DNA from: Gemmatimonadota bacterium | GTDB taxonomy: Bacteria > Latescibacterota > UBA2968 > UBA8231 | DNA length: 30,207 nt | Direction: 5' to 3' | Assembly (NCBI GenBank): GCA_018673255.1 | Contig: JABHDC010000113.1 | Span: 1-30,207 of the forward strand | In this document: positions 7,851 through 17,071 of the stretch, one piece after another | Numbering within the stretch: position 1 is the first letter of the stretch | Layout of the letters: each line of letters begins with the position of its first letter | Made by a program: the position numbers and the translations under genes | The notes under the pieces: generated by a model | Databases searched by the model: none | Told to the model about the DNA's origin: nothing | What the model saw: the letters and a program-made list of their open reading frames with translations, nothing else

Positions 7851-8867
7851 ATGTCCCGTCCCGAAGTGATCCTGAGTGGATTCGCAGATGAAGGTCCCGT
7901 CGACAAGAAAGCCGTCAGCCAGTTGACGATGCTCGCCGCCCTGGGCATGGGATATTACAGCCTGCGTTTCGTCGACGTCGGGGGCGATGGCGAGGTGAAG
8001 AACGTCATGAAGCTGACCAAGTCCGAGGTCAAGCAGCTGCGCCGGCTGCACGGAGACTTCGGCATCCAGGTCGCCTCCATCGGTTCACCGATCGGCAAGG
8101 TCAAACTTCTGGATATCGAGGATGGTAGCCACAATGTCTTCCAGCCCTTCGATCGCTATCTGAAGAAGGATGTGGCCCGTGCCATCGACCTGGCTGGCGA
8201 GTTTGGCGCCAAGTTGATCCGCGGATTCTCCTTCTATCACCCGCGTGGCGAAGACCCGGCGGCCTATGTCGATCAGGCGGCCGAGCGTCTCACGGCCATT
8301 GCTGAAGCCTGTCAGGCAGGTGGCGTGTTCTTCGGTCTGGAGGTGGAAGCCAATCTCATCGGACAGAATGGACGACTCCTGCAGCAGTTGTACAAGAAGG
8401 TATCCCACCCGAATCTCTGCCTGATCTTCGATGGCGGAAATCTGTCCAGCCAGAATCTATTGCCCGACCAGACCTTTGCCGAGTATCAGGCCATGAAGCC
8501 GGGGATCGGTTGGATGCACATCAAGGACTACAACATCGATCCCAGTCTCGAGTGGACCGGTGTTGTCGACGAGGATCGCCTGAAGAATTTCGTCCCTGCT
8601 GACGAGGGAGATTCCGCCCACGAGGCGATCCTGCGCGACTTCCGCGACCGGATTCCCGCCTTGACCCGGAAGCTGAACAAGCAGGGCATTGCCGGCGTCT
8701 TCCTCGATCTGGAGCCCCACCTGAAGGGGGGCGGACAGTTCGGTGGCGTTAGCGGCGTGGATGGTTTCGGTGTGGCCCTGCGTTCGCTGTGCCGGGTCCT
8801 CGACTACGTGGGCATTGGTTATCGACTCACCGACTTCCAAGATATTCAGCGCCAGAAGGCAAAGTGA
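7851..8867 (+). CDS. sugar phosphate isomerase/epimerase-like TIM-barrel protein
   Basis: A 338-residue AP-endonuclease-2-type TIM barrel. Likely metal ligands at the strand ends are the Glu in 'FGLEVEANL', Asp in 'LIFDGGNL', His in 'GWMHIKDYN' and Glu in 'VFLDLEPHL'. Members of this superfamily isomerise or epimerise sugars, inositols or hydroxypyruvate. The substrate cannot be told from sequence, and the neighbours give no clear pathway. GAGG lies 9 bases before the ATG. It is followed after 45 bases by the carboxypeptidase gene. Confidence 0.8.
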   Translation: MSRPEVILSGFADEGPVDKKAVSQLTMLAALGMGYYSLRFVDVGGDGEVKNVMKLTKSEVKQLRRLHGDFGIQVASIGSPIGKVKLLDIEDGSHNVFQPFDRYLKKDVARAIDLAGEFGAKLIRGFSFYHPRGEDPAAYVDQAAERLTAIAEACQAGGVFFGLEVEANLIGQNGRLLQQLYKKVSHPNLCLIFDGGNLSSQNLLPDQTFAEYQAMKPGIGWMHIKDYNIDPSLEWTGVVDEDRLKNFVPADEGDSAHEAILRDFRDRIPALTRKLNKQGIAGVFLDLEPHLKGGGQFGGVSGVDGFGVALRSLCRVLDYVGIGYRLTDFQDIQRQKAK

Positions 8868-8912
8868 GCGGGCACTCAGGTAGATCCATGGCAAGGGAAG
8901 AGAGTTCATCCG

Positions 8913-10406
8913 ATGAGTGAATCACAGTATTCAGAATTCTGCGAGCGCGTGCGGGAGATGTCGGACCTGGGATATGCTGGTGGCATGCTCTCCTGGGACC
9001 AGGAGACATGTATGCCGAAGCGCGGCGCCCAGGCCCGCGCCCAGGCGCTTGGATCTCTGGCGGGCCTGTATCACGAGAGGATGACCGATCCACGACTGGT
9101 GGACCTGGTTGAGGAGCTGGCCGCCGCGGGAACCGGCGATGATGCTGGAACCAATGTCCGGGAAGTCCGGCGCGCGCAACAGCGGGCCCTGAGGTTGCCC
9201 AAGGATCTCGTCGTCGAACTCAGTCGGACCCAGTCGCTGGCCCACGAAGCCTGGGTCGAGGCGCGCGGCAGTGATGACTTCGGGCAGTTTCAGCCATGGC
9301 TGGAGAAACTGCTTGGATTGCAGATCCGCGTGGCTGAGGCCGTAGGCTACGAGGGTTCGGTCTACAATGCCTTCCTCGATGAGTTCGAGCCGTATGCCCG
9401 GGTGGAAGAGATGGCCCCATTGCTGGCAAGTCTGCGCCAGCGTCTGGTCCCACTGGTGGCGGCCATTCTGGAACAGGACCGGAAGGCGGATCCGCGCTTC
9501 ACCCGAGAATGGGATGTCGCCCGCCAGGAAGCCTTCGGTCGGCAGGTGATCGGTGATCTGGGTTTCGACTGGGATGCAGGTCGACTGGATGTGTCGGTAC
9601 ATCCATTCTGCGGCGGGACCGGGCCGGATGATGTGCGACTCACGACACGGTATCAGGCCGATGAACTGACCAGTTCATTGTTCGGCATTATCCACGAAAC
9701 CGGTCACGGGCTTTACGAACAGGGGCTGCCTCGAGATCAGTATGGTCTTCCCGTCTGCGAGAGTATCTCCCTGGGAATCCACGAGTCGCAATCGCGGATG
9801 TGGGAGAACATGGTGGGCCGGTCGCGGGCATTCTGGGAGCACCAGCTGCCGCGTCTCCAGTCATTCTTCCCGGATGAGCTGGCCGGTGTCAGTGTCGATG
9901 AGATGTACAGAGAAGTGAATCGTGTCGAAGCATCGATGATCCGCGTCGAGGCGGATGAGGTGACCTACAACCTCCACATCCTGCTGCGTTTTGAATTGGA
10001 ACAGGGATTGGTCGCTGGCGAGATCGCCGTCGCCGATCTACCGGGTCTGTGGAATGAGCGTATGCAGGAGTATCTGGGGATCTGCCCGGCCAATGATGCT
10101 GAAGGGGTCTTGCAAGACATTCACTGGTCCAGTGGCCTCATGGGCTATTTTCCCACCTATGCGCTGGGGAATCTCTACGCGGCCCAGTTGTTCGTGGCGG
10201 CCCGTCAGGACCTGGGTGACCTGGATGCTCAGTTCGCGCGCGGCGAGACCGCACGGCTACTTGCATGGTTGCGGGAGAAAGTTCACAGCCGCGGCAAGCG
10301 ACTCACGGCATCTGAACTGGTTCAGGATATCACCGGTCGGCCACTGGGCATCGACGATCTGATGAGTTACCTGGAGAAGAAATTCGGCGAAATCTACAGT
10401 CTGTAG
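8913..10406 (+). CDS. M32 family metallocarboxypeptidase (Taq type)
   Basis: A 497-residue zinc carboxypeptidase that removes C-terminal amino acids in the cytoplasm. The zinc site is HETGH (His261, Glu262, His265), with Glu291 of 'HESQSRMWEN' as the third ligand. Other M32 motifs, such as 'SVHPFCGGTGPDDVRLTTRY' and 'NLHILLRFELEQGL', are present, and the length fits the family. There is no signal peptide. AAGGGAAGAG precedes the ATG. The last codons (GEIYSL, stop) lie in the first copy of a 21-base tandem duplication; the second copy, outside the gene, encodes EIYGL, which is nearer the usual family ending. Confidence 0.94.
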   Translation: MSESQYSEFCERVREMSDLGYAGGMLSWDQETCMPKRGAQARAQALGSLAGLYHERMTDPRLVDLVEELAAAGTGDDAGTNVREVRRAQQRALRLPKDLVVELSRTQSLAHEAWVEARGSDDFGQFQPWLEKLLGLQIRVAEAVGYEGSVYNAFLDEFEPYARVEEMAPLLASLRQRLVPLVAAILEQDRKADPRFTREWDVARQEAFGRQVIGDLGFDWDAGRLDVSVHPFCGGTGPDDVRLTTRYQADELTSSLFGIIHETGHGLYEQGLPRDQYGLPVCESISLGIHESQSRMWENMVGRSRAFWEHQLPRLQSFFPDELAGVSVDEMYREVNRVEASMIRVEADEVTYNLHILLRFELEQGLVAGEIAVADLPGLWNERMQEYLGICPANDAEGVLQDIHWSSGLMGYFPTYALGNLYAAQLFVAARQDLGDLDAQFARGETARLLAWLREKVHSRGKRLTASELVQDITGRPLGIDDLMSYLEKKFGEIYSL

Positions 10407-10430
10407 ATCGAAATCTACGGTCTGTAGATC
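10389..10430. repeat. 21-bp tandem duplication spanning a stop codon, each copy a dyad
   Basis: Copy 1 (10389-10409) and copy 2 (10410-10430) differ at one base (A10398 versus G10419). Copy 1 contains the carboxypeptidase stop, and copy 2 carries a second in-frame TAG. Each copy is an inverted repeat: ATCTACAGTCTGTAGAT in copy 1 is perfect around its central T. A competing stem, GTAGAT-CGAA-ATCTAC, spans the junction. The array also overlaps the stop of the convergent dipeptidase gene (10429-10431), so it makes up the entire intergenic space and could form hairpins at both transcript ends. Confidence 0.85.
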
Positions 10431-11469
10431 AGCCGATCGTCGCTTGCAGCAGGCGCAACGTGTTACCACCGAGGATGGCGCGTACCGTGCCCGGATCGAC
10501 ACCACGGGCCAGCAATTCAACGGTGATTCCCGGTACCTCGGATGCGCTTGGGAGCAGGTCGCCGCCGCCATCGAAGTCTGAGCCGAGGCCGACGGCGCTC
10601 TCACCGGCGACCTCGAACGCGTGCAGAATGTGATCGACGAGTCGTTCAAGGCTCGGTGCTTCGGTGTCGATGAAGAAGGGCACGTATGTCAGGGCAACGA
10701 CACCGCTGGCGGCGCCCAGGGCCCTCAGCTGTTCATCGGTCAGGTTGCGCGGATGATCGCACAGTGCGCGACAGCAGCTGTGGCTGGCGATGACTGGTTG
10801 CGTTGATCGTTCCAGCACGTCCCAGAATCCCTGCTCATTGAGATGGGAAACATCGATGAGCATGCCCAGTTCGTTCATGCGGTCCACGACCTGCCGCCCG
10901 AAGCCGGTGAGTCCTGAGCCCCCCTCGACTTCACAGCCATCGGCCGCTTCGTTGCGGGCACTGTGGGTGATCGTCAGTGTACGGACGCCCAGTTCATACA
11001 GCGCATCCAGCGCGTAGAGAGAACGCTCGAGAGCAGTCGAGTTCTCCACGGCTAGCAAGGCAGCCAGTTTCCCGGCCTCGCGTGCATTCAGGATATCTTG
11101 GGCAGACTCAGCGATGACGATGTCGGCAGTGTGTTTGCGGACCTCTCGTTTCAGGTAGCCATGTGCGTCGAGGGCGTAGAGCAGGTGATTGCCCCAGGCG
11201 CGGGTCGTGTCCACCGCGAAGAATGCTGCATCAATCCCGCCGGCTCGCATCTGCGGGATATCCAGTTGCATCGTCGCTTCGCCGCTGACATACTGCCGCA
11301 GATAGGCGACGGCGCCGGCACGGTTGCGCCGTGACCGGTCGCGCTCACCGCCCAACCCCACACAGCCCTGGCGGATCAGCGCAACGGCGCTGTCGTTGTG
11401 AGAATCAATGACAAGACAGCTGCGGTGAAGTTCCTCGGCATCCGGCGGTGATGCGGTGGGATCGCTCAC
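10429..11469 (-). CDS. M19 family membrane-dipeptidase-like protein
   Basis: A 346-residue member of the renal dipeptidase family, zinc enzymes that hydrolyse dipeptides. Metal-binding residues are His24 and Asp26 in 'VIDSHNDSA', Glu in 'LLAVENSTAL', His in 'LIDVSHLNE' and His in 'PVIASHSCCRAL'; 'VGLGSDFDGGG' is also typical. No signal peptide is seen, so it should be cytoplasmic. The start is GTG at 11469, overlapping the dcd stop by 4 bases (GTGA). It is the last gene of the pepA-dcd-dipeptidase operon and converges on the M32 gene with no real spacer. Confidence 0.92.
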   Translation of the reverse strand: MSDPTASPPDAEELHRSCLVIDSHNDSAVALIRQGCVGLGGERDRSRRNRAGAVAYLRQYVSGEATMQLDIPQMRAGGIDAAFFAVDTTRAWGNHLLYALDAHGYLKREVRKHTADIVIAESAQDILNAREAGKLAALLAVENSTALERSLYALDALYELGVRTLTITHSARNEAADGCEVEGGSGLTGFGRQVVDRMNELGMLIDVSHLNEQGFWDVLERSTQPVIASHSCCRALCDHPRNLTDEQLRALGAASGVVALTYVPFFIDTEAPSLERLVDHILHAFEVAGESAVGLGSDFDGGGDLLPSASEVPGITVELLARGVDPGTVRAILGGNTLRLLQATIG

Positions 11470-12008
11470 GATCTGTCTGCGTCGGAATCGAGGTGGATGC
11501 GACTGCCTGTGGCCGACTGCTGACCCTGGTATTTTCCGCGATAGGGTTGTTCGGCGGCGCGCTCCATCCGGGCAAAGACGAGTTGGCAGATGCGGCGACC
11601 AGCCTGCAAACGAATCGGCAGTCTGTTCGCATTGTAGAGCTCGAGGGTCAGGTTGCCCTCGAATCCAGGATCGACCCAGCCGGCATTCTGAATGAAGAGA
11701 CCAATGCGGCCGATCGAACTGCGGCCCTCGACGAAGGCGGTCAGATCATCAGGCAGCCGGATGCGTTCGAGACTGGTGGCCAGCAGGAAGGAGTGAGGGG
11801 GGATGACGATCCGTTCCTGATGCAGATCCTGGTAGACGACCTCGTCCTCGAGGCGGATCGCCTCTTGCCGATTCTCATCGACCTTCAGAAAGTGGTCGGA
11901 CAGTCGCAGGTCGACGGAAGCAGGCTGAATCTGCTCTTCGTCCAGAGGCTCAATCTGAAGATCACCCGAGGCTAGCCGCTGACGTATGTCGCCGTCGGAG
12001 AGAATCAT
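11466..12008 (-). CDS. dcd: dCTP deaminase
   Basis: A 180-residue trimeric enzyme that deaminates dCTP to dUTP for dTTP synthesis. Motifs are 'IQPASVDLRL' (about 27-36), 'VEGRSSIGRIGLF' with the conserved Arg-Ser-Ser, and 'AGWVDPGFEGNLTLELYN' containing the catalytic Glu. The C-terminal 'GKYQGQQSATGSR' resembles the closing tail of the bifunctional deaminase/dUTPase of Mycobacterium tuberculosis, so the product might be dUMP; this cannot be decided by eye. It sits between pepA and the dipeptidase gene with 4-base overlaps on both sides, despite its unrelated function. Confidence 0.93.
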   Translation of the reverse strand: MILSDGDIRQRLASGDLQIEPLDEEQIQPASVDLRLSDHFLKVDENRQEAIRLEDEVVYQDLHQERIVIPPHSFLLATSLERIRLPDDLTAFVEGRSSIGRIGLFIQNAGWVDPGFEGNLTLELYNANRLPIRLQAGRRICQLVFARMERAAEQPYRGKYQGQQSATGSRIHLDSDADRS

Positions 12009-13534
12009 GGGCGCGAGCGTTTCAGGCCATCGCGTGCCAGTTGCACGAGCAATCGGACGCCGACCCCGACACCGCCCCGTGGCGTATAGTGCTGCGCACG
12101 GGCTGCCCAGGCCGTTCCAGCAATGTCCAGATGTGCCCAGGGGATGTCGCCGACAAATTCCGACAGCAAGGCGGCAGCCGTGATCGCTCCACCATCACGC
12201 CCCCCGGAATTTTTCATGTCCGCCACACTGCTACGGATCTGCTGCCGATACTCATCCCACAGGGGCAGTCGCCAGACTCTCTCATTGGTCGATTCACCCG
12301 CTGCCTGCAGGGCGGCTGCCAACTTGTCATCGGTGGCCACCATACCCGTGGCATGGGAGCCAAGGGCGACAACACAGGCGCCGGTCAATGTGGCCAGATC
12401 GACGATGGCGGCCGGATTCAGGCGCTGCGCGTAGGTGAGGGCATCGGCTAGAATCAGGCGGCCCTCGGCATCGGTGTTGTCGATCTCGATGGTCTTGCCT
12501 GACATCGTCTTGAGCACGTCACCGGGTTTGTAGGCTTTCCCATCCAGCAGATTCTCTGTCGCTGGAACGATACCCACGATGTGACGTTTGATGCCCAAGG
12601 TTGCTACGGCCTGCATGGCGCCGATGACGGCAGCAGCACCACACATGTCGAACTTCATATCACCCATCTTGGCGCTGGGTTTGATAGAGATGCCACCTGA
12701 GTCGAAGGTCACCCCCTTGCCGACGAAGACGAGAGGCTTGCTGCTGGCCGCCTTCTTGCCAGCAGGACGCTGGTGTTCGAGGATGATGAAACGGGGCGGT
12801 TGTGCACTGCCGGCGGCGACACCCAACAGGGCGCCCATGCCCTGTTTGCGGATGGCTGGTTCGTCCAGAATCTGACATCTGAGGCCAACCCGTCGGGCCA
12901 TGCTGCGGGCGGTCTGGGCCAGGTAGGTCGGTGTGGCCGTGTTGCCCGGATGGTTGCACAGATCCCGGGACAGGCAGACGGCTTCGGCGATCTGCTGTCC
13001 TGCCTTGACCCCGCGGCGTATGGCGGTGAGGCGCTTTGCATCCGCCTCGATCACCGTGAGCCGTTTGAGAGGGGGTGTGCTCTTCGGCTTCGACAGGTAG
13101 TGTTCGAACCGATAGGTAGCCATGATCGCTGCTTCGGCCAGGGCCTGACCCGCCGCCTCGGGTTCGACGTCACCTGCACCGGCGCCATGGACGATCGTGG
13201 CGGCCGAGGGGACGCCCAATGCCTGCAGACGCCGGGCTACCGCAGCCGAAGCGCGGCGTGCAGTCTCGACGCAGAAAGTATCTCGTGAACCCAGGCCGAC
13301 CAGGACGATGCGCTGGGCGGTGATCTTGCGGCGATCCTCCGGATATAGCACGATCGTCTGACCGATGGTTCCGGTGAAATCTCCAGTGTCGAGGACGCGA
13401 CGGATCTGTCCGCCACTGGCTTTGTCAACGGCGGCGGTGGCGCCCCCTAGCGCGCCGGCATCCTCGAAGAGGTTGACGACGATGGCTTCCTCGCGTGCCT
13501 TCTGTAGCTCACCGTGACGAACGGTTATATTCAT
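12005..13534 (-). CDS. pepA: leucyl aminopeptidase, M17 family
   Basis: A 509-residue two-metal aminopeptidase that releases N-terminal residues from peptides. The catalytic domain (about 180-500) has 'VGKGVTFDSGGISIKP' (Lys273, Asp278), Asp296 in 'KFDMCGAA', and the family signature NTDAEGRL at 353-360 (Asp355, Glu357, Arg359). The N-terminal hexamerisation domain (about 1-150) is more variable. The ATG at 13534 is preceded by AGGAG about 12 bases away on the minus strand. It is the first gene of the minus operon and diverges from the histidine phosphatase gene across 71 bases. The long antisense frames within it are shadows. Confidence 0.95.
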   Translation of the reverse strand: MNITVRHGELQKAREEAIVVNLFEDAGALGGATAAVDKASGGQIRRVLDTGDFTGTIGQTIVLYPEDRRKITAQRIVLVGLGSRDTFCVETARRASAAVARRLQALGVPSAATIVHGAGAGDVEPEAAGQALAEAAIMATYRFEHYLSKPKSTPPLKRLTVIEADAKRLTAIRRGVKAGQQIAEAVCLSRDLCNHPGNTATPTYLAQTARSMARRVGLRCQILDEPAIRKQGMGALLGVAAGSAQPPRFIILEHQRPAGKKAASSKPLVFVGKGVTFDSGGISIKPSAKMGDMKFDMCGAAAVIGAMQAVATLGIKRHIVGIVPATENLLDGKAYKPGDVLKTMSGKTIEIDNTDAEGRLILADALTYAQRLNPAAIVDLATLTGACVVALGSHATGMVATDDKLAAALQAAGESTNERVWRLPLWDEYRQQIRSSVADMKNSGGRDGGAITAAALLSEFVGDIPWAHLDIAGTAWAARAQHYTPRGGVGVGVRLLVQLARDGLKRSRP

Positions 13535-13605
13535 CGCTTTGTCGTGGCTCCTGTAATGGGGCCGGCCAACCTACCGATGATCCCTCAGGAGTGTCAAGCA
13601 GACGC

Positions 13606-14316
13606 ATGGACCTGTTTCTGATCCGCCACGGCGAGTCGGCCAACAATGCAGTCACCGATCTTTCGAAGCGTGTGGCCGACCCCAACCTCACCGATCTCGG
13701 ACGCCAGCAGGCCGAGCAACTGGCCGCTGGCCTCATCGAGGGTCGTCATCTCTATCCCGGCGAACGGGAACAGGGAAAGGTGCTGGACCGGTTGTATACC
13801 AGTGCCATGCGCCGGTCACTGCAGACCTCAGCCCCGACCAGTGCGGCCCTGAATCTACCGGCCGCGGTCTGGATCGACGTGCATGAAATGGGTGGTCTGT
13901 GGGTCACTGACCCTCATACGGGAGAACCGGTGGGAGCCACCGGTGTGACACCCGATCAACTGGAACAAGAGTTACCTGGTGCCGTCTTCCGCGATACTGA
14001 GATCAGTGACAAGGGGTGGTGGACAGGGGGCCAGGAGAGCCCGTCTGCCTGCCAGGGTCGGGCCATCGCTGTGGCAGCCGAACTGCGGGCCCAGGCAACG
14101 GGTACCGTCTTCCACGAGCGCGTGGGTATCGTCAGTCACGGGGACTTCATCTCGGCACTGCTGAAGGCGTTGCTGGACGGTCTGCCTGGGCCGGCGGTGA
14201 AGTACCACCTGGGAAACACCGGGATCTCGCGTCTGCATCTGGGAGGCGAGGGCACCGTCGTCCACTACGTGAATCGCGTCGATCATCTCGACGACGCCCG
14301 ATGGGTGAGTCACTGA
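13606..14316 (+). CDS. histidine phosphatase family protein (phosphoglycerate mutase-like)
   Basis: A 236-residue member of the RHG phosphatase superfamily. The phosphohistidine motif is 'LIRHGES' with His8; Glu in 'VHEMGGLW' and His in 'GIVSHGDFI' complete the active site. Family members include phosphoglycerate mutases and many phosphatases, and the exact substrate is not evident. The ATG at 13606 is chosen because the protein then starts at the first strand; the frame is open further upstream to 13495 but that would run into pepA. AGGAG lies 14 bases before the ATG. It is followed after 5 bases by glcD and seems to open that operon. Confidence 0.85.
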   Translation: MDLFLIRHGESANNAVTDLSKRVADPNLTDLGRQQAEQLAAGLIEGRHLYPGEREQGKVLDRLYTSAMRRSLQTSAPTSAALNLPAAVWIDVHEMGGLWVTDPHTGEPVGATGVTPDQLEQELPGAVFRDTEISDKGWWTGGQESPSACQGRAIAVAAELRAQATGTVFHERVGIVSHGDFISALLKALLDGLPGPAVKYHLGNTGISRLHLGGEGTVVHYVNRVDHLDDARWVSH

Positions 14317-14321
14317 ACGCC

Positions 14322-15710
14322 ATGGCAACGACTGACACAACTGAAGCAGTCCAGCAACTTCGCCAGGCTCTGGGGACCCAGAGAGTCAGCACCGCAGAAG
14401 AGGACCTGAGTGTCTACGCCTTCGACGGCACGGCAGTTCTGCATCAACTGCCAGCCTGTGTCGTCCTGCCGGAGACGGTGGAAGAGGTGGTGCAGATCCT
14501 GCGTGTTGCCAATGAGACCGCCACACCCGTAGTCACTCGTGGTTCCGGTTCGGGACTGTCCGGTGGATCGGTGCCGACGCCGGGTTGCATCGTCATGTGC
14601 CTGGTTCGACTCAATCGCATCATCGAGGTCGATACGGCGAATCTGACCATGACTGTCGAACCCGGGGTCCTGACTCAAGCGATCGCTGATGCTGCAGGGG
14701 GCGCCGGCCTGTTCTATCCGCCGGATCCCGGGTCGATCAAGATCTCGACGATCGGCGGGAATGTGGCCAATAATTCCGGTGGCCTGCGGGGCCTGAAATA
14801 CGGCGTGACCCGCGACTATGTGATGGCCATGCAGGTCGTGCTCGCCGATGGGCGTATCCTGGAGACGGGCACCAAGTGCGTGAAGGATGTGGCCGGCTTC
14901 TCGCTGCGCGATCTCTTCATCGGTTCGGAGGGGACGCTGGGTGTGATGACGCGGATCACCCTCAAGCTGATTCCGCCACCGGAAACGAAGGCGACGATGC
15001 TTGGCCTCTACGACCGGATGACTGATGCAGCCCGGACGATCTCCGCCATCATCGAAGCCCGCATCATCCCGTGTACGCTGGAATTCCTCGATCGTACGAC
15101 CGTTTCCTGTGTGGAAGAGTATGCTCACATTGGCCTGCCCACGGATGTGGAAGCCCTGACGCTGATGGAGGTCGATGGACATCCGCAGCAGGTGGCCGAA
15201 GCGGCGGATCAGATCGAGGAGATCGCCCGCGCCAATGGGGCCAGGGAAGTGCGTCGGGCAAGATCCGATGAGGAGGCGACCCGACTGGCCAGTGCAAGAC
15301 GCACCGCCTTCAGTGCCCTGGCGCGTCGGGCACCGACGGTGATTCTGGAGGATATCACAGTGCCCCGCAGCGAACTGGCGACGATGGTCGCCGCCATCGA
15401 GCGCATTGCCAAGACTCATGGGGTGGAAGTGGGAACCTTCGGCCACATGGGTGACGGCAATCTTCATCCGACCTTCCTCACCGACGAACGGAATCAGGAG
15501 GAGATGCACCGCGTGGAGGCGGCGCTGAAGGAGGTCTTCGAAACGGCCGTTGGATTGGGTGGGACGATCACCGGCGAACACGGAGTGGGCCTGGCGAAGA
15601 AACCTTTCCTGCGCGGTGCCCTGGGAGATGTACCACTCGATGTCATGAAATCCCTCAAGGGGATCTTCGATCCGAAGGGGATTCTCAACCCGGGGAAGAT
15701 CTTCGATTGA
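14322..15710 (+). CDS. glcD: FAD-linked 2-hydroxyacid dehydrogenase, GlcD-like
   Basis: A 462-residue flavoprotein of the vanillyl-alcohol-oxidase fold. The FAD-binding part (about 35-215) includes 'RGSGSGLSGGSVP', 'PPDPGSIKISTIGGNVANNS' and 'FIGSEGTLGVMTRITLK'. The C-terminal substrate part has 'GTFGHMGDGNLHPTF' and 'TGEHGVGLAKKPFL', and ends 'DPKGILNPGKIFD'. Relatives oxidise glycolate, D-lactate or D-2-hydroxyglutarate. The ATG at 14322 gives the usual family start; an ATG at 14301 would overlap the phosphatase gene. Its stop overlaps the TTG start of glcF (TTGA). With GlcF it should form a membrane-associated dehydrogenase, but no glcE is present, so the substrate is uncertain. Confidence 0.9.
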   Translation: MATTDTTEAVQQLRQALGTQRVSTAEEDLSVYAFDGTAVLHQLPACVVLPETVEEVVQILRVANETATPVVTRGSGSGLSGGSVPTPGCIVMCLVRLNRIIEVDTANLTMTVEPGVLTQAIADAAGGAGLFYPPDPGSIKISTIGGNVANNSGGLRGLKYGVTRDYVMAMQVVLADGRILETGTKCVKDVAGFSLRDLFIGSEGTLGVMTRITLKLIPPPETKATMLGLYDRMTDAARTISAIIEARIIPCTLEFLDRTTVSCVEEYAHIGLPTDVEALTLMEVDGHPQQVAEAADQIEEIARANGAREVRRARSDEEATRLASARRTAFSALARRAPTVILEDITVPRSELATMVAAIERIAKTHGVEVGTFGHMGDGNLHPTFLTDERNQEEMHRVEAALKEVFETAVGLGGTITGEHGVGLAKKPFLRGALGDVPLDVMKSLKGIFDPKGILNPGKIFD

Positions 15711-17071
15711 GCCAGAATCCACCCCCACCTGCCATCGATGAGTCGCAGGGAAATCTCCTGCGCGGACTCGACTATTCGATCCTCCAGCAGTGCATGCACT
15801 GTGGCATGTGTCTGCCCACATGCCCGACCTACGTCGAGACCCTCGACGAACGCTCCTCGCCCCGTGGTCGGATTGCTCTGATGCGTGCTGTCGCAGATGA
15901 CCGGATGCAGGTGACCCGGGCCTTCGCCGAAGAGATGTATTTCTGTCTGGGTTGCCTGGCCTGTCAGACCGCATGCCCCGCGGGTGTCGACTATACGGAT
16001 CTGTTCGAACACGCTCGCGCCGAGGTTGAGCGATCCGGTGTGTTGTCGAATCCCAAACGTGACCGGATTCGTGCCTTCGCCCTGCGCTGGTTGTTTGTCT
16101 CGCGTCGACGTCTGCATGTGCTGGCTCGTCTCCTGCGACTCTACCAACGCAGCGGCCTGCAGCGATTCGTCCGGGCCAGTGGTCTGCTGCGATTGTTGCC
16201 GAAGTCCCTGAGAGAACTGGAGCCACTGACGCCGACCATCAGCCCTCGCTTCACGCAGGATGAATTCGCACGCAGGGCGCATTGCCAGCCGGCCTCGCCA
16301 CGCTACCGCGTGGCTCTGCTCTCCGGTTGCGTGCAGGATCTGTCATTCTCCGATGTCAACGCCGACACGATCGATGCCTTGCAGGCCAATGGCTGTGAGG
16401 TTCTGCTCCCGGCAGATCAGCAGTGTTGTGGATCCCTGCATGGCCACAATGGCGAACCTGAGACCGCTCGGCAGCTGGCGCGTACCAACATCGATGCCTT
16501 CGATCCGGCTTCGATTGATGCCATCATCGTGAATGCCGGTGGCTGTGGTTCGCACATGGAACACTACGATCGATTGCTGGCCGACGATGAGGCCTACGCC
16601 GAGAAGGCGTGCGAGTGGTCGAAGAAGGTGAAGGATATCCACGAATTTCTCGTCGAGATCAATCTGCGTTCACCGACCGCCTCCGGTGTCATCGATGGTC
16701 CGGTGACGTATCACGAATCCTGTCACCTGCGAAATGGGCAAGGCGTGTCGAGGGCCCCGCGTCAGGTGTTGGAGTCGATCCCAGATCTGGAGCTGGTCGA
16801 ATTGCCCGAGGCCGAGTGGTGCTGCGGATCTGCCGGTGTCTACAACATCACGCAGCCCGAGATGGCGATGCGCCTGCTGGATCGCAAGATGGCGAACGTG
16901 GCTCAGACCGGGGCGCACATTGTGGCGACGGCGAATCCGGGATGTGCAGTACAGCTGCAGCACGGACTGCGTCGCCGCGGTCTTGAGGGCCAGATCGTGC
17001 ATCCTGTGTCACTGTTGGCACAGGCCTACCGTGCCGAGAAGCGCCTAGCAGGCGCCGGGGAGCGCTCATGA
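15707..17071 (+). CDS. glcF: GlcF-like iron-sulfur subunit
   Basis: A 454-residue (Fe-S)-binding protein that would pass electrons from GlcD to the quinone pool. Two 4Fe-4S motifs lie at Cys29/32/35/39 and Cys80/83/86/90. Two cysteine-rich CCG domains follow, with 'QQCCGSLHGHNGE' and 'EWCCGSAGVYNI'; 'YHESCHLRNGQG' and 'NPGCAVQLQHGL' are also typical. The start is TTG at 15707, overlapping the glcD stop by 4 bases. Its own TGA overlaps the ATG of the RhaM-like gene by 4 bases. E. coli glycolate oxidase uses GlcD, GlcE and GlcF; here the gene follows glcD directly. Confidence 0.9.
   Translation: MSQNPPPPAIDESQGNLLRGLDYSILQQCMHCGMCLPTCPTYVETLDERSSPRGRIALMRAVADDRMQVTRAFAEEMYFCLGCLACQTACPAGVDYTDLFEHARAEVERSGVLSNPKRDRIRAFALRWLFVSRRRLHVLARLLRLYQRSGLQRFVRASGLLRLLPKSLRELEPLTPTISPRFTQDEFARRAHCQPASPRYRVALLSGCVQDLSFSDVNADTIDALQANGCEVLLPADQQCCGSLHGHNGEPETARQLARTNIDAFDPASIDAIIVNAGGCGSHMEHYDRLLADDEAYAEKACEWSKKVKDIHEFLVEINLRSPTASGVIDGPVTYHESCHLRNGQGVSRAPRQVLESIPDLELVELPEAEWCCGSAGVYNITQPEMAMRLLDRKMANVAQTGAHIVATANPGCAVQLQHGLRRRGLEGQIVHPVSLLAQAYRAEKRLAGAGERS

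Noticed and set aside
14310..16226. Long minus-strand open frame (638 codons) opposite glcD and glcF
   Set aside because: It is antisense to two strongly conserved genes, and its translation has no recognisable domain; GC-rich codon bias creates such shadows.
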